12,875 nucleotides of DNA from positions 30,381 to 43,255 of the forward strand of contig DCVO01000081.1 in the NCBI GenBank assembly GCA_002327405.1, written 5' to 3'. Within the stretch, counting starts at the first letter, position 1; every line of letters begins with the position of its first letter. The notes beneath the pieces are model-generated. The model was not told the origin of the DNA and made no database searches. It worked only from the letters and a program-made list of their open reading frames with translations. Shown here piece after piece: positions 1-6,675 of the stretch. The position numbers and the translations under genes are program-made. Origin of the DNA: Thiobacillus sp. UBA2186 (lineage in GTDB: Bacteria > Pseudomonadota > Gammaproteobacteria > Burkholderiales > Thiobacillaceae).

Positions 1-959
1 GCAAGATCATGGCGCTGCCGCGCGGCGCGACGGCAGTGGATTTCGCCTATGCCGTGCATACCGACGTCGGCCACCACTGCGTGGCGGTCAAGATCAACCA
101 CGAACTGATGCCGCTGCGTACCGAATTGCGCAACGGCGACCACGTCGAGATCATCACCGCGGCCAATGCCGCCCCCAATGCGGCGTGGCTCAACTTCGCC
201 GTCACCGGCAAGGCGCGCTCGCACATCCGCCAGTTCCTGCGCACGGCCAAGGCGGAGGAGTCGGCCCAGCTCGGCCAGAGCCTGCTGGAGAACGCCATCA
301 AGGCGCTCAACCCCGAAGCGCCGGCGCTCTCGCCGGCGCTGCTGCAAAAACTGCTGCGCGAAACCAACAGCAAGTCCGCCGACGAGCTGTATGCCGAAAT
401 CGGCCTGGGCCGCAAGCCGGCCATGGTGGTGGCGCACCAGCTCTTGCATCTGATGGGCGACGAAACCGGGCGCGCGCCGCACCCCATGACGGTCACCATA
501 CGCGGTACCGAAGGCGTGCCGGTGGAGCTGGCTTCCTGCTGCCATCCCATTCCCGGCGACCCGATCCTGGGCTTCATCCACAAGGACCGTGGCCTCATCA
601 TCCATACCCACGATTGTCCGGCCATCCACAATTTCCGTTCCGACCCGGAAAAATGGCTGGATGTCGAATGGCAGGCCGCCCCTGGCAGCTTGTTCGACGT
701 GTCGATCAAACTGGTGGTGGCCAACCAGCGCGGCGTGCTGGCGCATGTCGCCGCCGCCATTTCGGAACAGGGTTCCAACATCGGCAATGTCGCCATGGAA
801 GAAGAAGACGGCAGCCCTTACACCGTGCTCTATTTCACGCTGAAGGTCGAGGATCGCATGCACCTTGCCCGCATCATGCGTGCGCTGCGGCAGCTGTCCG
901 AAGTGGTGAGGATTTTCCGCATGAAGGGCAGGCGTGAAGGCCGCGCCCAGGCGCAATAG
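1..959 (+). CDS. spoT: Bifunctional (p)ppGpp synthase/hydrolase, C-terminal part (5' end outside window)
   Basis: This is the C-terminal regulatory half of a long RelA/SpoT homologue, which makes and degrades the alarmone (p)ppGpp in the cytoplasm. The frame is open from the first bases (Lys-Ile before the Met at 9), so the gene starts upstream and the Met at 9 is internal. Numbering from that Met, residues 1 to about 50 are the end of a TGS domain (PRGATAVDFAYAVHTDVGHH, then NGDHVEIIT). A helical region follows, then the conserved Cys-rich segment ASCCHPIPGD at about 175-184 with a later HTHDC. The last 75 or so residues are an ACT domain (FDVSIKLVVANQRGVLAHVAAAI). The synthase and hydrolase domains are not in view, so SpoT versus RelA is inferred from the usual betaproteobacterial order spoT-ridA-recG. 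The end is complete (TAG at 957-959). Confidence 0.93.
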   Translation, partial: KIMALPRGATAVDFAYAVHTDVGHHCVAVKINHELMPLRTELRNGDHVEIITAANAAPNAAWLNFAVTGKARSHIRQFLRTAKAEESAQLGQSLLENAIKALNPEAPALSPALLQKLLRETNSKSADELYAEIGLGRKPAMVVAHQLLHLMGDETGRAPHPMTVTIRGTEGVPVELASCCHPIPGDPILGFIHKDRGLIIHTHDCPAIHNFRSDPEKWLDVEWQAAPGSLFDVSIKLVVANQRGVLAHVAAAISEQGSNIGNVAMEEEDGSPYTVLYFTLKVEDRMHLARIMRALRQLSEVVRIFRMKGRREGRAQAQ

Positions 960-960
960 C

Positions 961-995
961 CAGGATTCAGGGGTCAGGATTCAGGATTCAGGGGT
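961..995 (+). repeat. Five-unit heptamer array, G-rich arm
   Basis: Five consecutive 7-bp units begin two bases after the spoT stop codon: CAGGATT, CAGGGGT, CAGGATT, CAGGATT, CAGGGGT. They are in perfect register. The reverse complement of the unit (ACCCCTG, AATCCTG) is the same type as units in the C-rich array at 1032-1136, so the two arrays face each other. A 12-bp perfect inverted repeat links them (967-978 with 1048-1059). No coding potential is proposed. A role in ending or stabilising the spoT transcript is possible but is inference. Confidence 0.9.
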
Positions 996-1031
996 GGGGC
1001 GGCCGCACTTTTTCAAAAAAATGTAATCTAT
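996..1031. other. Spacer between the heptamer arrays, with NotI-type palindrome and A/T tract
   Basis: The spacer holds an 8-bp perfect palindrome, GCGGCCGC (999-1006), then a T5-C-A7 stretch (about 1009-1021) that is the only A/T-rich patch in the gap. It would form the loop of any large hairpin made by the two flanking arrays. I see no convincing -35/-10 pair, although the A/T patch is the best place in this gap for a ridA promoter. Confidence 0.5.
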
Positions 1032-1136
1032 TCCCTATTCCCTATTCCCTGACCCCTGACCCCCAGCCCCTAGCCCCTAGCCCTTAGCCCCTAGCCCTTA
1101 GCCCTTAGCCCTTAGCCCTTAGCCCTTAGCCCCTAT
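1032..1136 (+). repeat. Fifteen-unit heptamer array (CCCYTAG type), C-rich arm
   Basis: Fifteen heptamers run in unbroken register: TCCCTAT twice, TCCCTGA, CCCCTGA, CCCCCAG, CCCCTAG twice, CCCTTAG, CCCCTAG, five identical CCCTTAG units (1095-1129), and CCCCTAT. Variation is limited to a few positions and changes in steps along the array, as expected from slippage or unequal crossing-over. The minus strand reads as repeated CTAAGGG/CTAGGGG, with G3-G4 tracts separated by 3-4 nt loops. That is a strong G-quadruplex-type pattern on the strand that is the template for ridA. The array ends one base before the ridA ATG. Confidence 0.95.
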
Positions 1137-1137
1137 C

Positions 1138-1512
1138 ATGAAAACCATCATCTCCACCGCCAATGCCCCCGCCGCCATCGGCACCTATTCCCAGGCCGTC
1201 AAGGTCGACGGCACGGTCTATCTTTCCGGACAGATCGGACTCGACCCTGCCAGCATGCAGCTGGTCGATGGCATCGACGCGCAAATCCATCAGGTGTTCA
1301 AGAACCTTTCGGCAGTGTGCGAGGCGGCGGACGGTTCGCTTGCCGACATCGTCAAGCTCAATGTTTTTCTCGTTGACCTCGGCAACTTCGCCAAGGTCAA
1401 CGAGATCATGGGCCAGTATTTCCAGCAGCCTTACCCGGCGCGCGCTGCAGTCGGCGTGGCCAGCCTGCCGCGCGGGGCGCTGGTCGAAGCAGACGGCGTG
1501 CTTGTCCTGTAA
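1138..1512 (+). CDS. ridA: RidA family 2-iminobutanoate/2-iminopropanoate deaminase
   Basis: A 124-aa cytoplasmic protein of the RidA/YjgF/YER057c/UK114 family. It hydrolyses reactive enamine/imine intermediates released by PLP enzymes such as threonine dehydratase. The length is typical. Recognisable segments are the N-terminal APAAIGTYSQAV, YLSGQIGLDP, and the C-terminal PARAAVGVASLPRGALVEADG, which carries the conserved Arg and the acidic residue of the ligand pocket. The start at 1138 matches the family N-terminus. No Shine-Dalgarno precedes it, because the CCCTTAG array fills the upstream bases to within one nucleotide of the ATG. Leaderless or weak initiation is therefore likely (inference). 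recG follows after 2 nt, so the two genes are probably co-transcribed. Confidence 0.95.
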   Translation: MKTIISTANAPAAIGTYSQAVKVDGTVYLSGQIGLDPASMQLVDGIDAQIHQVFKNLSAVCEAADGSLADIVKLNVFLVDLGNFAKVNEIMGQYFQQPYPARAAVGVASLPRGALVEADGVLVL

Positions 1513-1514
1513 CG

Positions 1515-3539
1515 GTGAGTTTCTCCTTCCCTGTTTCGCCTGCGGTAAAAGCCAGGCTGGAGAAACTGGGGCTGTATGGCGATGCAGACCTCGCGTTGCA
1601 CCTGCCGCTGCGCTGGGAAGACGAAACCCGCGTCACGGCCATCCGCGACCTGATTCCGGGGCAGCAGGCGGTCGTTCAGGCCAAGGTAATGGAGGCAGAA
1701 GTGCTTTACCGTCCGCGTCGCCAGCTGGTTGCGACGGTTGCCGACGACGGCGGCGAGTTGATTGTCCGTTTCCTTAATTTTTATCCCAGCCAGGTGCAGT
1801 CGCTCAAACCCGGGCGGCTGTTCCGCATTGTCGGAGAGGTACGCGGCGGCTTTTTCGGCCTGGAAATGGTGCACCCGCGTTGCCAGCCGATCCAGCCCGA
1901 CACCCCGCTGCCGGATCGGCTGACGCCGGTTTATCCCACTACGGCAGGGCTCGGGCAAGCCGGCTTGCGCAAGCTGGTCGACAAGGCCTTGCATGCACTC
2001 GATCTCGCGGAAACCCTGCCGCAGGAAATCTACGCCGGCATGGATTTGCCGGGCTTTGCCGAGGCACTGCTGCAATTGCATCACCCGGACTCCGGCTTGC
2101 CCCTGGCATTGCTGGAATCGCGCGAGCACCCGGCGTTCAGGCGGCTGGCATATGACGAACTGCTGGCGCAGCAATTTTCCCTGCGGCTTGCACGCGAGGC
2201 GCGCGCGAGCAGGCGCGCAACGCCATTGAAGCCGGGGAAATTCCCTCAGGCCCTGCTTTCTGCATTGCCGTTCAGGCTGACCGCAGCGCAGGAAAACGCC
2301 TGGCGGGAAATCAGCGGGGATTTGAGCGGTGCGCGCCCCATGCGCCGCCTGCTGCAGGGCGATGTCGGCAGCGGGAAAACCGTCATTGCTGCGCTGGCGT
2401 GTTTGCAGGCCATCGAGAGCGGCATGCAGGCCGCCATCATGGCGCCGACCGAAATCCTGGCCGAGCAGCACTTCAGCAAACTCAGGGGCTGGTTCGAGCC
2501 TCTGGGTATCGAGATCGCCTGGTTGACTTCGGCACTGACACCGGCACAGAAAAAACAGACAGTTGCGCGCATTGCCGCCGGAGAAGCCGGCGTCGCAGTC
2601 GGCACCCATGCCTTGTTCCAGAAAAACGTGCACTTCCGCAATCTCGGCCTTGCCATCGTGGACGAGCAACACCGGTTCGGCGTCCGGCAGCGACTCGCGC
2701 TCAGCGAAAAGGGCGCGGAGCCGCACCAGCTGATGCTGTCGGCCACGCCGATTCCGCGCACCCTGGCCATGAGCTATTTCGCCGATCTGGATGTGTCGAC
2801 CATCAATGAATTGCCGCCCGGCCGGACACCTGTCGCCACCAAGCTGGTCGCCGACACGCGGCGCGAAGAAATCCTGCGGCGGGTGCAGGCGGTTTGTCGC
2901 GAAGGCGGGCAGGCCTACTGGGTGTGCCCGTTGATCGAAGAGTCGGAGAAGATCGACCTGCAGACCGCGCTCGACACGCATGCCATGCTGCAGGCGCACT
3001 TGCCTGAATTGAGGGTCGGACTGGTGCACGGGCGCATGAAGCCGTCCGAGAAGCAGGCCGTCATGGCAGCCTTCCAGGCCAATCGAATCAACTTGCTGGT
3101 TTCCACCACGGTCATCGAGGTCGGCGTCGATGTGCCCAACGCTTCGCTGATGGTCATCGAGCATGCCGAGCGCTTCGGCCTCTCGCAACTGCACCAGTTG
3201 CGCGGGCGGGTAGGGCGGGGAGCGCGCGAATCGGTATGCATCCTGTTATTCCAGAACCCGCTGTCGGAAGATGCACGCAGCCGGCTCAGGATTATTTACG
3301 AGTCCGCTGACGGTTTTGAAATCGCCCGCCGGGATCTGCTGCTGCGCGGCCCCGGCGAACTGCTTGGCGCCCGCCAGAGCGGCGCGCCGATGCTGAGGTT
3401 TGCCAATCCCGAACGCGACCGCGATCTGCTCGAACGTGCCGCCCGTCTCGGCCCGGAACTGATCGAACGCCGCCCGGAGGCGGTCGCGGCGCACCTGGAA
3501 CGCTGGCTGGGGGCGCGGGCCGGGTTCTCGGCCGGGTAG
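1515..3539 (+). CDS. recG: ATP-dependent DNA helicase RecG
   Basis: A full-length (674 aa) superfamily-2 helicase that remodels stalled replication forks and branch-migrates Holliday junctions. Order of parts: N-terminal helical region and OB-type wedge domain (about 1-170); helicase N-lobe with Walker A GDVGSGKT (282-289), DEQH box (383-386) and SATP motif (409-412); helicase C-lobe with TTVIEVGVDVPNA and motif VI QLRGRVGRG (561-569); and the C-terminal GPGELLGARQSG hook characteristic of RecG. The start is a GTG two bases after the ridA stop, without a clear Shine-Dalgarno, which suggests translational coupling to ridA. It matches the usual RecG N-terminus. All catalytic motifs are intact. 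The proposed name is secure. Confidence 0.97.
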   Translation: MSFSFPVSPAVKARLEKLGLYGDADLALHLPLRWEDETRVTAIRDLIPGQQAVVQAKVMEAEVLYRPRRQLVATVADDGGELIVRFLNFYPSQVQSLKPGRLFRIVGEVRGGFFGLEMVHPRCQPIQPDTPLPDRLTPVYPTTAGLGQAGLRKLVDKALHALDLAETLPQEIYAGMDLPGFAEALLQLHHPDSGLPLALLESREHPAFRRLAYDELLAQQFSLRLAREARASRRATPLKPGKFPQALLSALPFRLTAAQENAWREISGDLSGARPMRRLLQGDVGSGKTVIAALACLQAIESGMQAAIMAPTEILAEQHFSKLRGWFEPLGIEIAWLTSALTPAQKKQTVARIAAGEAGVAVGTHALFQKNVHFRNLGLAIVDEQHRFGVRQRLALSEKGAEPHQLMLSATPIPRTLAMSYFADLDVSTINELPPGRTPVATKLVADTRREEILRRVQAVCREGGQAYWVCPLIEESEKIDLQTALDTHAMLQAHLPELRVGLVHGRMKPSEKQAVMAAFQANRINLLVSTTVIEVGVDVPNASLMVIEHAERFGLSQLHQLRGRVGRGARESVCILLFQNPLSEDARSRLRIIYESADGFEIARRDLLLRGPGELLGARQSGAPMLRFANPERDRDLLERAARLGPELIERRPEAVAAHLERWLGARAGFSAG

Positions 3540-3545
3540 TTTTTT
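3518..3545 (+). terminator. Weak candidate intrinsic terminator at the recG end
   Basis: A 5-bp stem GGCCG/CGGCC (3518-3522 with 3529-3533, 6-nt loop) overlaps the last recG codons and is followed, after GGGTAG, by a run of six T (3540-3545). The gap of about six bases between stem and T-run makes it a poor canonical terminator. A second small hairpin without a T-run (CATGGC 3574-3579 with GCCATG 3589-3594) lies just downstream. Read-through into the next gene cannot be excluded. Confidence 0.3.
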
Positions 3546-3640
3546 CATACCAGGCCCTTCAGGGAAGATGGAGCATGGCCGTATCAATGCCATGGCCCGA
3601 ACGTATGGGCTGATAAGCATTGAGAGAAGCGGAGACGGTC

Positions 3641-4474
3641 ATGTACAAAATCCCTCGCGTAGTCAGGGCGGTTGTTCTTTTTGCATCCGGCATATTTGCC
3701 TGCGCCGCCATGGCTGCGGGGGAACTGGTGCTGGGCGTGCAGGATTACGGCAAAAGCCCGCGCATGATCTCGCTCGAGTTTCGCGACATGTCGAAATATC
3801 TGAGCGCAAAGCTCGGCCAGCCGGTGATCGTGGAGCCGGTGCAAAGCTATCAGCGCTACATGGAGCGCGCCAAGCAGAAACGCTACCACTTCATGTACGG
3901 CCCGCCTTCCATGGTGATGGAGGCAAATGCCCTGGCCGGCTACGAGCCCGTAGCCAAGGTACCGGGCCTGCTCTCGGCGGCGTTCATGAGCATGGCGAAC
4001 GGCCCGATCGCCTTCCCGGAAGACATGAAGGGCAAGCGCATCGGCATGCCGGAGGAAAACTCGCTCATGACCATGCTGGCCTTCGCCAAGTTGCGCGAAA
4101 TGAAAGTGGACCCGCGCAGGTATTTTTCCAACGTCATGGTGTTCAACGACGCCAACGACGTGATCAGCGCGCTCAAGCTTGGAATGATCGACGTCGGCGT
4201 GGCCAACTCCGGCCTCTATAACGTATGGAGTGCCCAGGGGCACAACCTCAACCTGGTGCTGCAGTCGTCAGGCGCTCCACACCTGACCTTCGCCGTGCGT
4301 GGCGACCTTTCCGCCGAAACCAAGGCCAGGGTCAGGGACGCCCTACTTGTTGCACACAAGGATTCCGGCATGGCCAACGGCTATCTCAAGCGTACCGGCT
4401 TCCCCAATTTCGAGGCTGCCAGCCTGCAGGACTACGACAACGTGAAGAAGCTGTTGGCCGACAGCAAGAAATAA
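3641..4474 (+). CDS. Orphan phosphate/phosphonate-type (PhnD-like) periplasmic substrate-binding protein
   Basis: A 277-aa exported solute-binding protein of the PhnD/PtxB-type fold. The N-terminus is a clear signal peptide (MYKIPR, hydrophobic VVRAVVLFASGIFACAA, likely cleavage near AMA-AG). A Cys at 21 gives a poor lipobox (IFAC), so soluble export is favoured. Family features are YHFMYGPPS (about 85), GYEPVAK, the DMKGKRIGMP hinge strand, DPRRYFSNVMVFNDANDVISALKLGMIDVGVA, and the C-terminal helices. The residues after the hinge read EENSLMTML rather than the Ser/Thr-rich helix start I expect in phosphonate binders, so the ligand is uncertain. The ATG at 3641 is chosen over the TTG at 3620 because GGAG lies 6 nt upstream and it starts a normal signal peptide. 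No permease or ATPase gene is adjacent, so it may serve a distant transporter or act as a sensor. Confidence 0.85.
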   Translation: MYKIPRVVRAVVLFASGIFACAAMAAGELVLGVQDYGKSPRMISLEFRDMSKYLSAKLGQPVIVEPVQSYQRYMERAKQKRYHFMYGPPSMVMEANALAGYEPVAKVPGLLSAAFMSMANGPIAFPEDMKGKRIGMPEENSLMTMLAFAKLREMKVDPRRYFSNVMVFNDANDVISALKLGMIDVGVANSGLYNVWSAQGHNLNLVLQSSGAPHLTFAVRGDLSAETKARVRDALLVAHKDSGMANGYLKRTGFPNFEAASLQDYDNVKKLLADSKK

Positions 4475-4524
4475 TCCTGAAAATGCAGGATGTGCCATGT
4501 GGTGCTTCCTGCCGCCGTTTCCGG

Positions 4525-4530
4525 GATAAT
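4525..4530 (+). promoter_or_regulatory. Possible -10 element upstream of ubiC
   Basis: GATAAT lies 30 nt before the ubiC start in the 85-bp gap after the binding-protein gene. It matches the sigma-70 -10 consensus at five of six positions. No good -35 box is seen at 16-18 bp upstream. It is listed because ubiC is otherwise the first gene of its pair and has no other visible promoter. Confidence 0.3.
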
Positions 4531-4559
4531 GCGGGTTTGTTTTCTTCGGACGAACCGCA

Positions 4560-5141
4560 GTGCGTTTCAAACTGGAGACCGCCGCACAAGGCTGGCTCAC
4601 GCACCCCTTCCTTGTTCCGCGTGAATTCCGCGGCTGGCTCACCGATCAAGGCTCGTTGACGCACAGGCTCAGGCAGCGCTGCGGGACGTTTTCCGTCCGG
4701 CCGGTTCGCATCGGTTTCCTCCGCCCCAATCGCGATGAAAGTGCCGTCCTGCAACTGCGGCCTGACGAGCAGGCCTATGTCCGAGAAGTGCTGCTGAACT
4801 GCAATGGGAAGGCCGTGGTTTTCGCGCACAGCGTGGTGGCGGCCAGTTCGCTGCGCGGTCCCTGGGCTGCTGTGACAGGGCTGGGCAGCCGCCCCCTGGG
4901 CGAGGCCTTGTTCGGCGATCCCCGGGTGACGCGCGGCTGCTTGCAGTACCGCCGCATCGACGCGCGCCATGCGCTGGCCCGCCAGGCTGCGCACGCGGGC
5001 ATTGCCGTAGCCGGAGAATTAATGTGGGCTAGGCGCTCGTTGTTCACCCTGCATGGGCATCCCCTCATGGTGACGGAAGTTTTTCTGCCGTCGGTGCTGG
5101 AGGTGAAGGGGGAGGCGGGAAGGGGGAAGGGCCGGTGCTGA
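4560..5141 (+). CDS. ubiC: Chorismate lyase (chorismate-pyruvate lyase)
   Basis: A 193-aa cytoplasmic enzyme that converts chorismate to 4-hydroxybenzoate and pyruvate, the first committed step of ubiquinone synthesis. Family marks: WLTDQGSLTHRLR near the N-terminus, YVREVLL with the substrate-binding Arg at 75, SLRGPW and LGEALF, then WARRSLF and VTEVFLPS with the catalytic-type Glu at 173. Spacing between the Arg and Glu is longer than I recall for the E. coli enzyme, as in other betaproteobacterial forms. The GTG at 4560 is the only start in this frame after the stop at 4527-4529. No strong Shine-Dalgarno is present. The C-terminus carries an extra basic/Gly-rich tail (VKGEAGRGKGRC) encoded by a purine-rich stretch that doubles as the ubiA ribosome-binding region. 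It overlaps ubiA by 7 nt. Confidence 0.93.
   Translation: MRFKLETAAQGWLTHPFLVPREFRGWLTDQGSLTHRLRQRCGTFSVRPVRIGFLRPNRDESAVLQLRPDEQAYVREVLLNCNGKAVVFAHSVVAASSLRGPWAAVTGLGSRPLGEALFGDPRVTRGCLQYRRIDARHALARQAAHAGIAVAGELMWARRSLFTLHGHPLMVTEVFLPSVLEVKGEAGRGKGRC
5108..5131 (+). other. G-quadruplex-type motif on the ubiA ribosome-binding region
   Basis: Four G tracts of 5, 3, 5 and 3 (5108-5112, 5117-5119, 5122-5126, 5129-5131) are separated by loops AGGC, AA and AA. This fits the canonical G3+N1-7 pattern on the coding strand, so it would also exist in the mRNA. It lies inside the last codons of ubiC and ends 3 nt before the ubiA GTG, covering the purine-rich (GGGGGAAGGG) sequence that would act as the Shine-Dalgarno. 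Folding is not shown; only the pattern is visible. Confidence 0.6.
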
Positions 5142-5989
5142 GCCACCCTTATATCCGTTTGCTGCGGCTGGACAAGCCCATCGGCATCCTGCTGCTGTTA
5201 TGGCCCACCATGTGGGGGCTTTGGCTTGCCGCCAGGGGCTTTCCCCCCATCCATATCCTGTTGATATTTTCCATCGGCGTGGTGCTGATGCGCTCGGTCG
5301 GCTGCGCCGTCAACGACTATGCCGATCGCGATTTCGACGCGCATGTCGAGCGCACCCGCCAGCGTCCGCTGGCGACCGGGGAGGTTTCGCGCAGGGAAGC
5401 GCTGTTGTTGGCGGGGGGCCTTGCCCTGCTCGCCTTTCTGCTGATTCTGCCGCTCAACCGGTTGGTGATCCTGCTGTCGTTCCCGGCCCTGTTCCTGGCC
5501 GCGAGCTACCCGTTCACCAAGCGGTTCTTCGCGATACCTCAGGCCTATCTCGGTATCGCCTTCGGCTTTGGCATTCCCATGGCCTACGCCGCCGTGCGCG
5601 GCGAGGTACCGCTGGAGGCCTGGCTGCTGCTGCTGGCCAATCTGTTCTGGTCTGTCGCCTATGACACCGAATATGCGATGGTGGATCGCCCCGACGACCT
5701 GAAGATCGGCATCCGCACTTCCGCCATCACCTTCGGCCGATTCGACATTGCGGCGATCGCTCTATGCTATGCAGCAACGCTGGCCTTGCTCGGCCACATC
5801 GGCTGGCGGGCCGGGCTGGGGGCGGTGTTTTACGCCGGCCTGTCGGTCGCCGCAGGCATTGCGCTCTATCATCTCTGGCTGATCAGGGAACGCGAACGGG
5901 CGGCCTGCTTCAAGGCCTTTCTTCACAACACCTGGTTCGGCTTTGCAGTTTTCGCCGGCCTGGCGCTGGATACGCTGATACGCGCGTGA
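5135..5989 (+). CDS. ubiA: 4-hydroxybenzoate polyprenyltransferase
   Basis: A 284-aa integral inner-membrane prenyltransferase. It joins a polyprenyl diphosphate tail to 4-hydroxybenzoate, the product of UbiC encoded just upstream. Both Asp-rich, Mg-diphosphate-binding motifs are present: NDYADRDFD (60-68) and DTEYAMVDRPDD (177-188). The N-terminus RLDKPIGILLLLWPTMWGLW is typical, and about eight to nine hydrophobic segments follow (for example LLLAGGLALLAFLLILPL, ALFLAASYPF, and the C-terminal FGFAVFAGLALDTL). The start is the GTG at 5135 inside the ubiC end, 7 nt overlap, preceded by a very purine-rich stretch. Length is normal. It ends 26 nt from the convergent SPOR gene. Confidence 0.95.
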   Translation: MLSHPYIRLLRLDKPIGILLLLWPTMWGLWLAARGFPPIHILLIFSIGVVLMRSVGCAVNDYADRDFDAHVERTRQRPLATGEVSRREALLLAGGLALLAFLLILPLNRLVILLSFPALFLAASYPFTKRFFAIPQAYLGIAFGFGIPMAYAAVRGEVPLEAWLLLLANLFWSVAYDTEYAMVDRPDDLKIGIRTSAITFGRFDIAAIALCYAATLALLGHIGWRAGLGAVFYAGLSVAAGIALYHLWLIRERERAACFKAFLHNTWFGFAVFAGLALDTLIRA

Positions 5990-6015
5990 TTGAGGGAAGA
6001 CCCATTTCTTAAGCT

Positions 6016-6675
6016 TTACTTCTTGCAGGCCACGCGCGTCAGCGTGGTTGCTGGCAGAGTCGCCCGGATCTCGTCCAGGTCGCGCAGGGTGTTGGCATCC
6101 TCGCTTCTGACCAGATAATAATAAGCCGTGCCCTGCTTGGGCTTGGTCTCGATCCGCAGCCCGGAGACGCCCTTTGCTTCCAGTTCGCGCATGTAGCGCC
6201 GTGCGGTGTCCTCGGTCGAATAAAGCCCGAAGGAGATGCCGTTCTTCCAGTCTCCGTCCTTGATGACGAATGGGGCCTTCACCTTGAGTGCGATGAACTC
6301 CTTCAATTTCACTTCGCTTGCCGTTTCACTGGGCAGCGGCGGGAAGATGACCCAGTACATCCGGTCGACCGGCAATTCCTCCGCCGACAACACGCGTTGC
6401 GCCGTCAAAGACTTGATCGCATCCCGCGCTCGCTCCAGGTCCGTCTCGCTCAAGCCACGCCATTCCACACATATCGGTTCATTTGCCTGCGGCGCTGCGT
6501 TGCGCTGCGTCGCCGGGGCATGGCTGTTCGCGAGGCGTGCGGAGAGCAGGGTGATTTTCTCGGCATTGATCGGTGAATAGGCATCCGCTCGGGCGCTGGT
6601 CTGGCTCCGTGACCAGAAAAAATAAGCGCCGACCGCCAGGTTGACCAACAGCAAAGCGCCTGCGATCCACTTCAT
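6016..6675 (-). CDS. Membrane-anchored SPOR-type protein
   Basis: A 219-aa protein with one N-terminal membrane segment (WIAGALLLVNLAVGAYFFW, residues 3-21) and a periplasmic remainder. The central part (about 75-130, ICVEWRGLSETDLERARDAI, then YWVIFPPLPS) resembles the linker seen in betaproteobacterial SPOR proteins next to coaX. The C-terminal part (about 150-205: GISFGLYSTEDTARRYMRELEAKGV) has the strand-helix pattern of a SPOR domain, which in other proteins binds denuded peptidoglycan glycans at the division site. The start at 6675 is set by the ATGA overlap with the coaX stop and a GGGAGGA Shine-Dalgarno 9 nt upstream. The same frame stays open further upstream, but that extension lies inside coaX and is not used. 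It is the third gene of birA-coaX-SPOR. The domain assignment is by eye and the function is inferred. Confidence 0.78.
   Translation of the reverse strand: MKWIAGALLLVNLAVGAYFFWSRSQTSARADAYSPINAEKITLLSARLANSHAPATQRNAAPQANEPICVEWRGLSETDLERARDAIKSLTAQRVLSAEELPVDRMYWVIFPPLPSETASEVKLKEFIALKVKAPFVIKDGDWKNGISFGLYSTEDTARRYMRELEAKGVSGLRIETKPKQGTAYYYLVRSEDANTLRDLDEIRATLPATTLTRVACKK

Noticed and set aside
1032..1136. CRISPR array
   Set aside because: Units are only 7 bp and contiguous, with no spacers and no cas genes nearby.
1431..3194. 587-codon open frame antisense to recG
   Set aside because: It is a shadow of GC-rich codon bias opposite a gene with full RecG motifs. Its translation is low-complexity Arg/Gln/Leu-rich with no family resemblance, and it also runs into ridA.
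3568..4221. 217-codon frame starting at the ATG at 3568
   Set aside because: It is out of frame with the signal peptide and binding-protein fold encoded at 3641-4474. Its translation is Arg/Gly/His-rich without family features.
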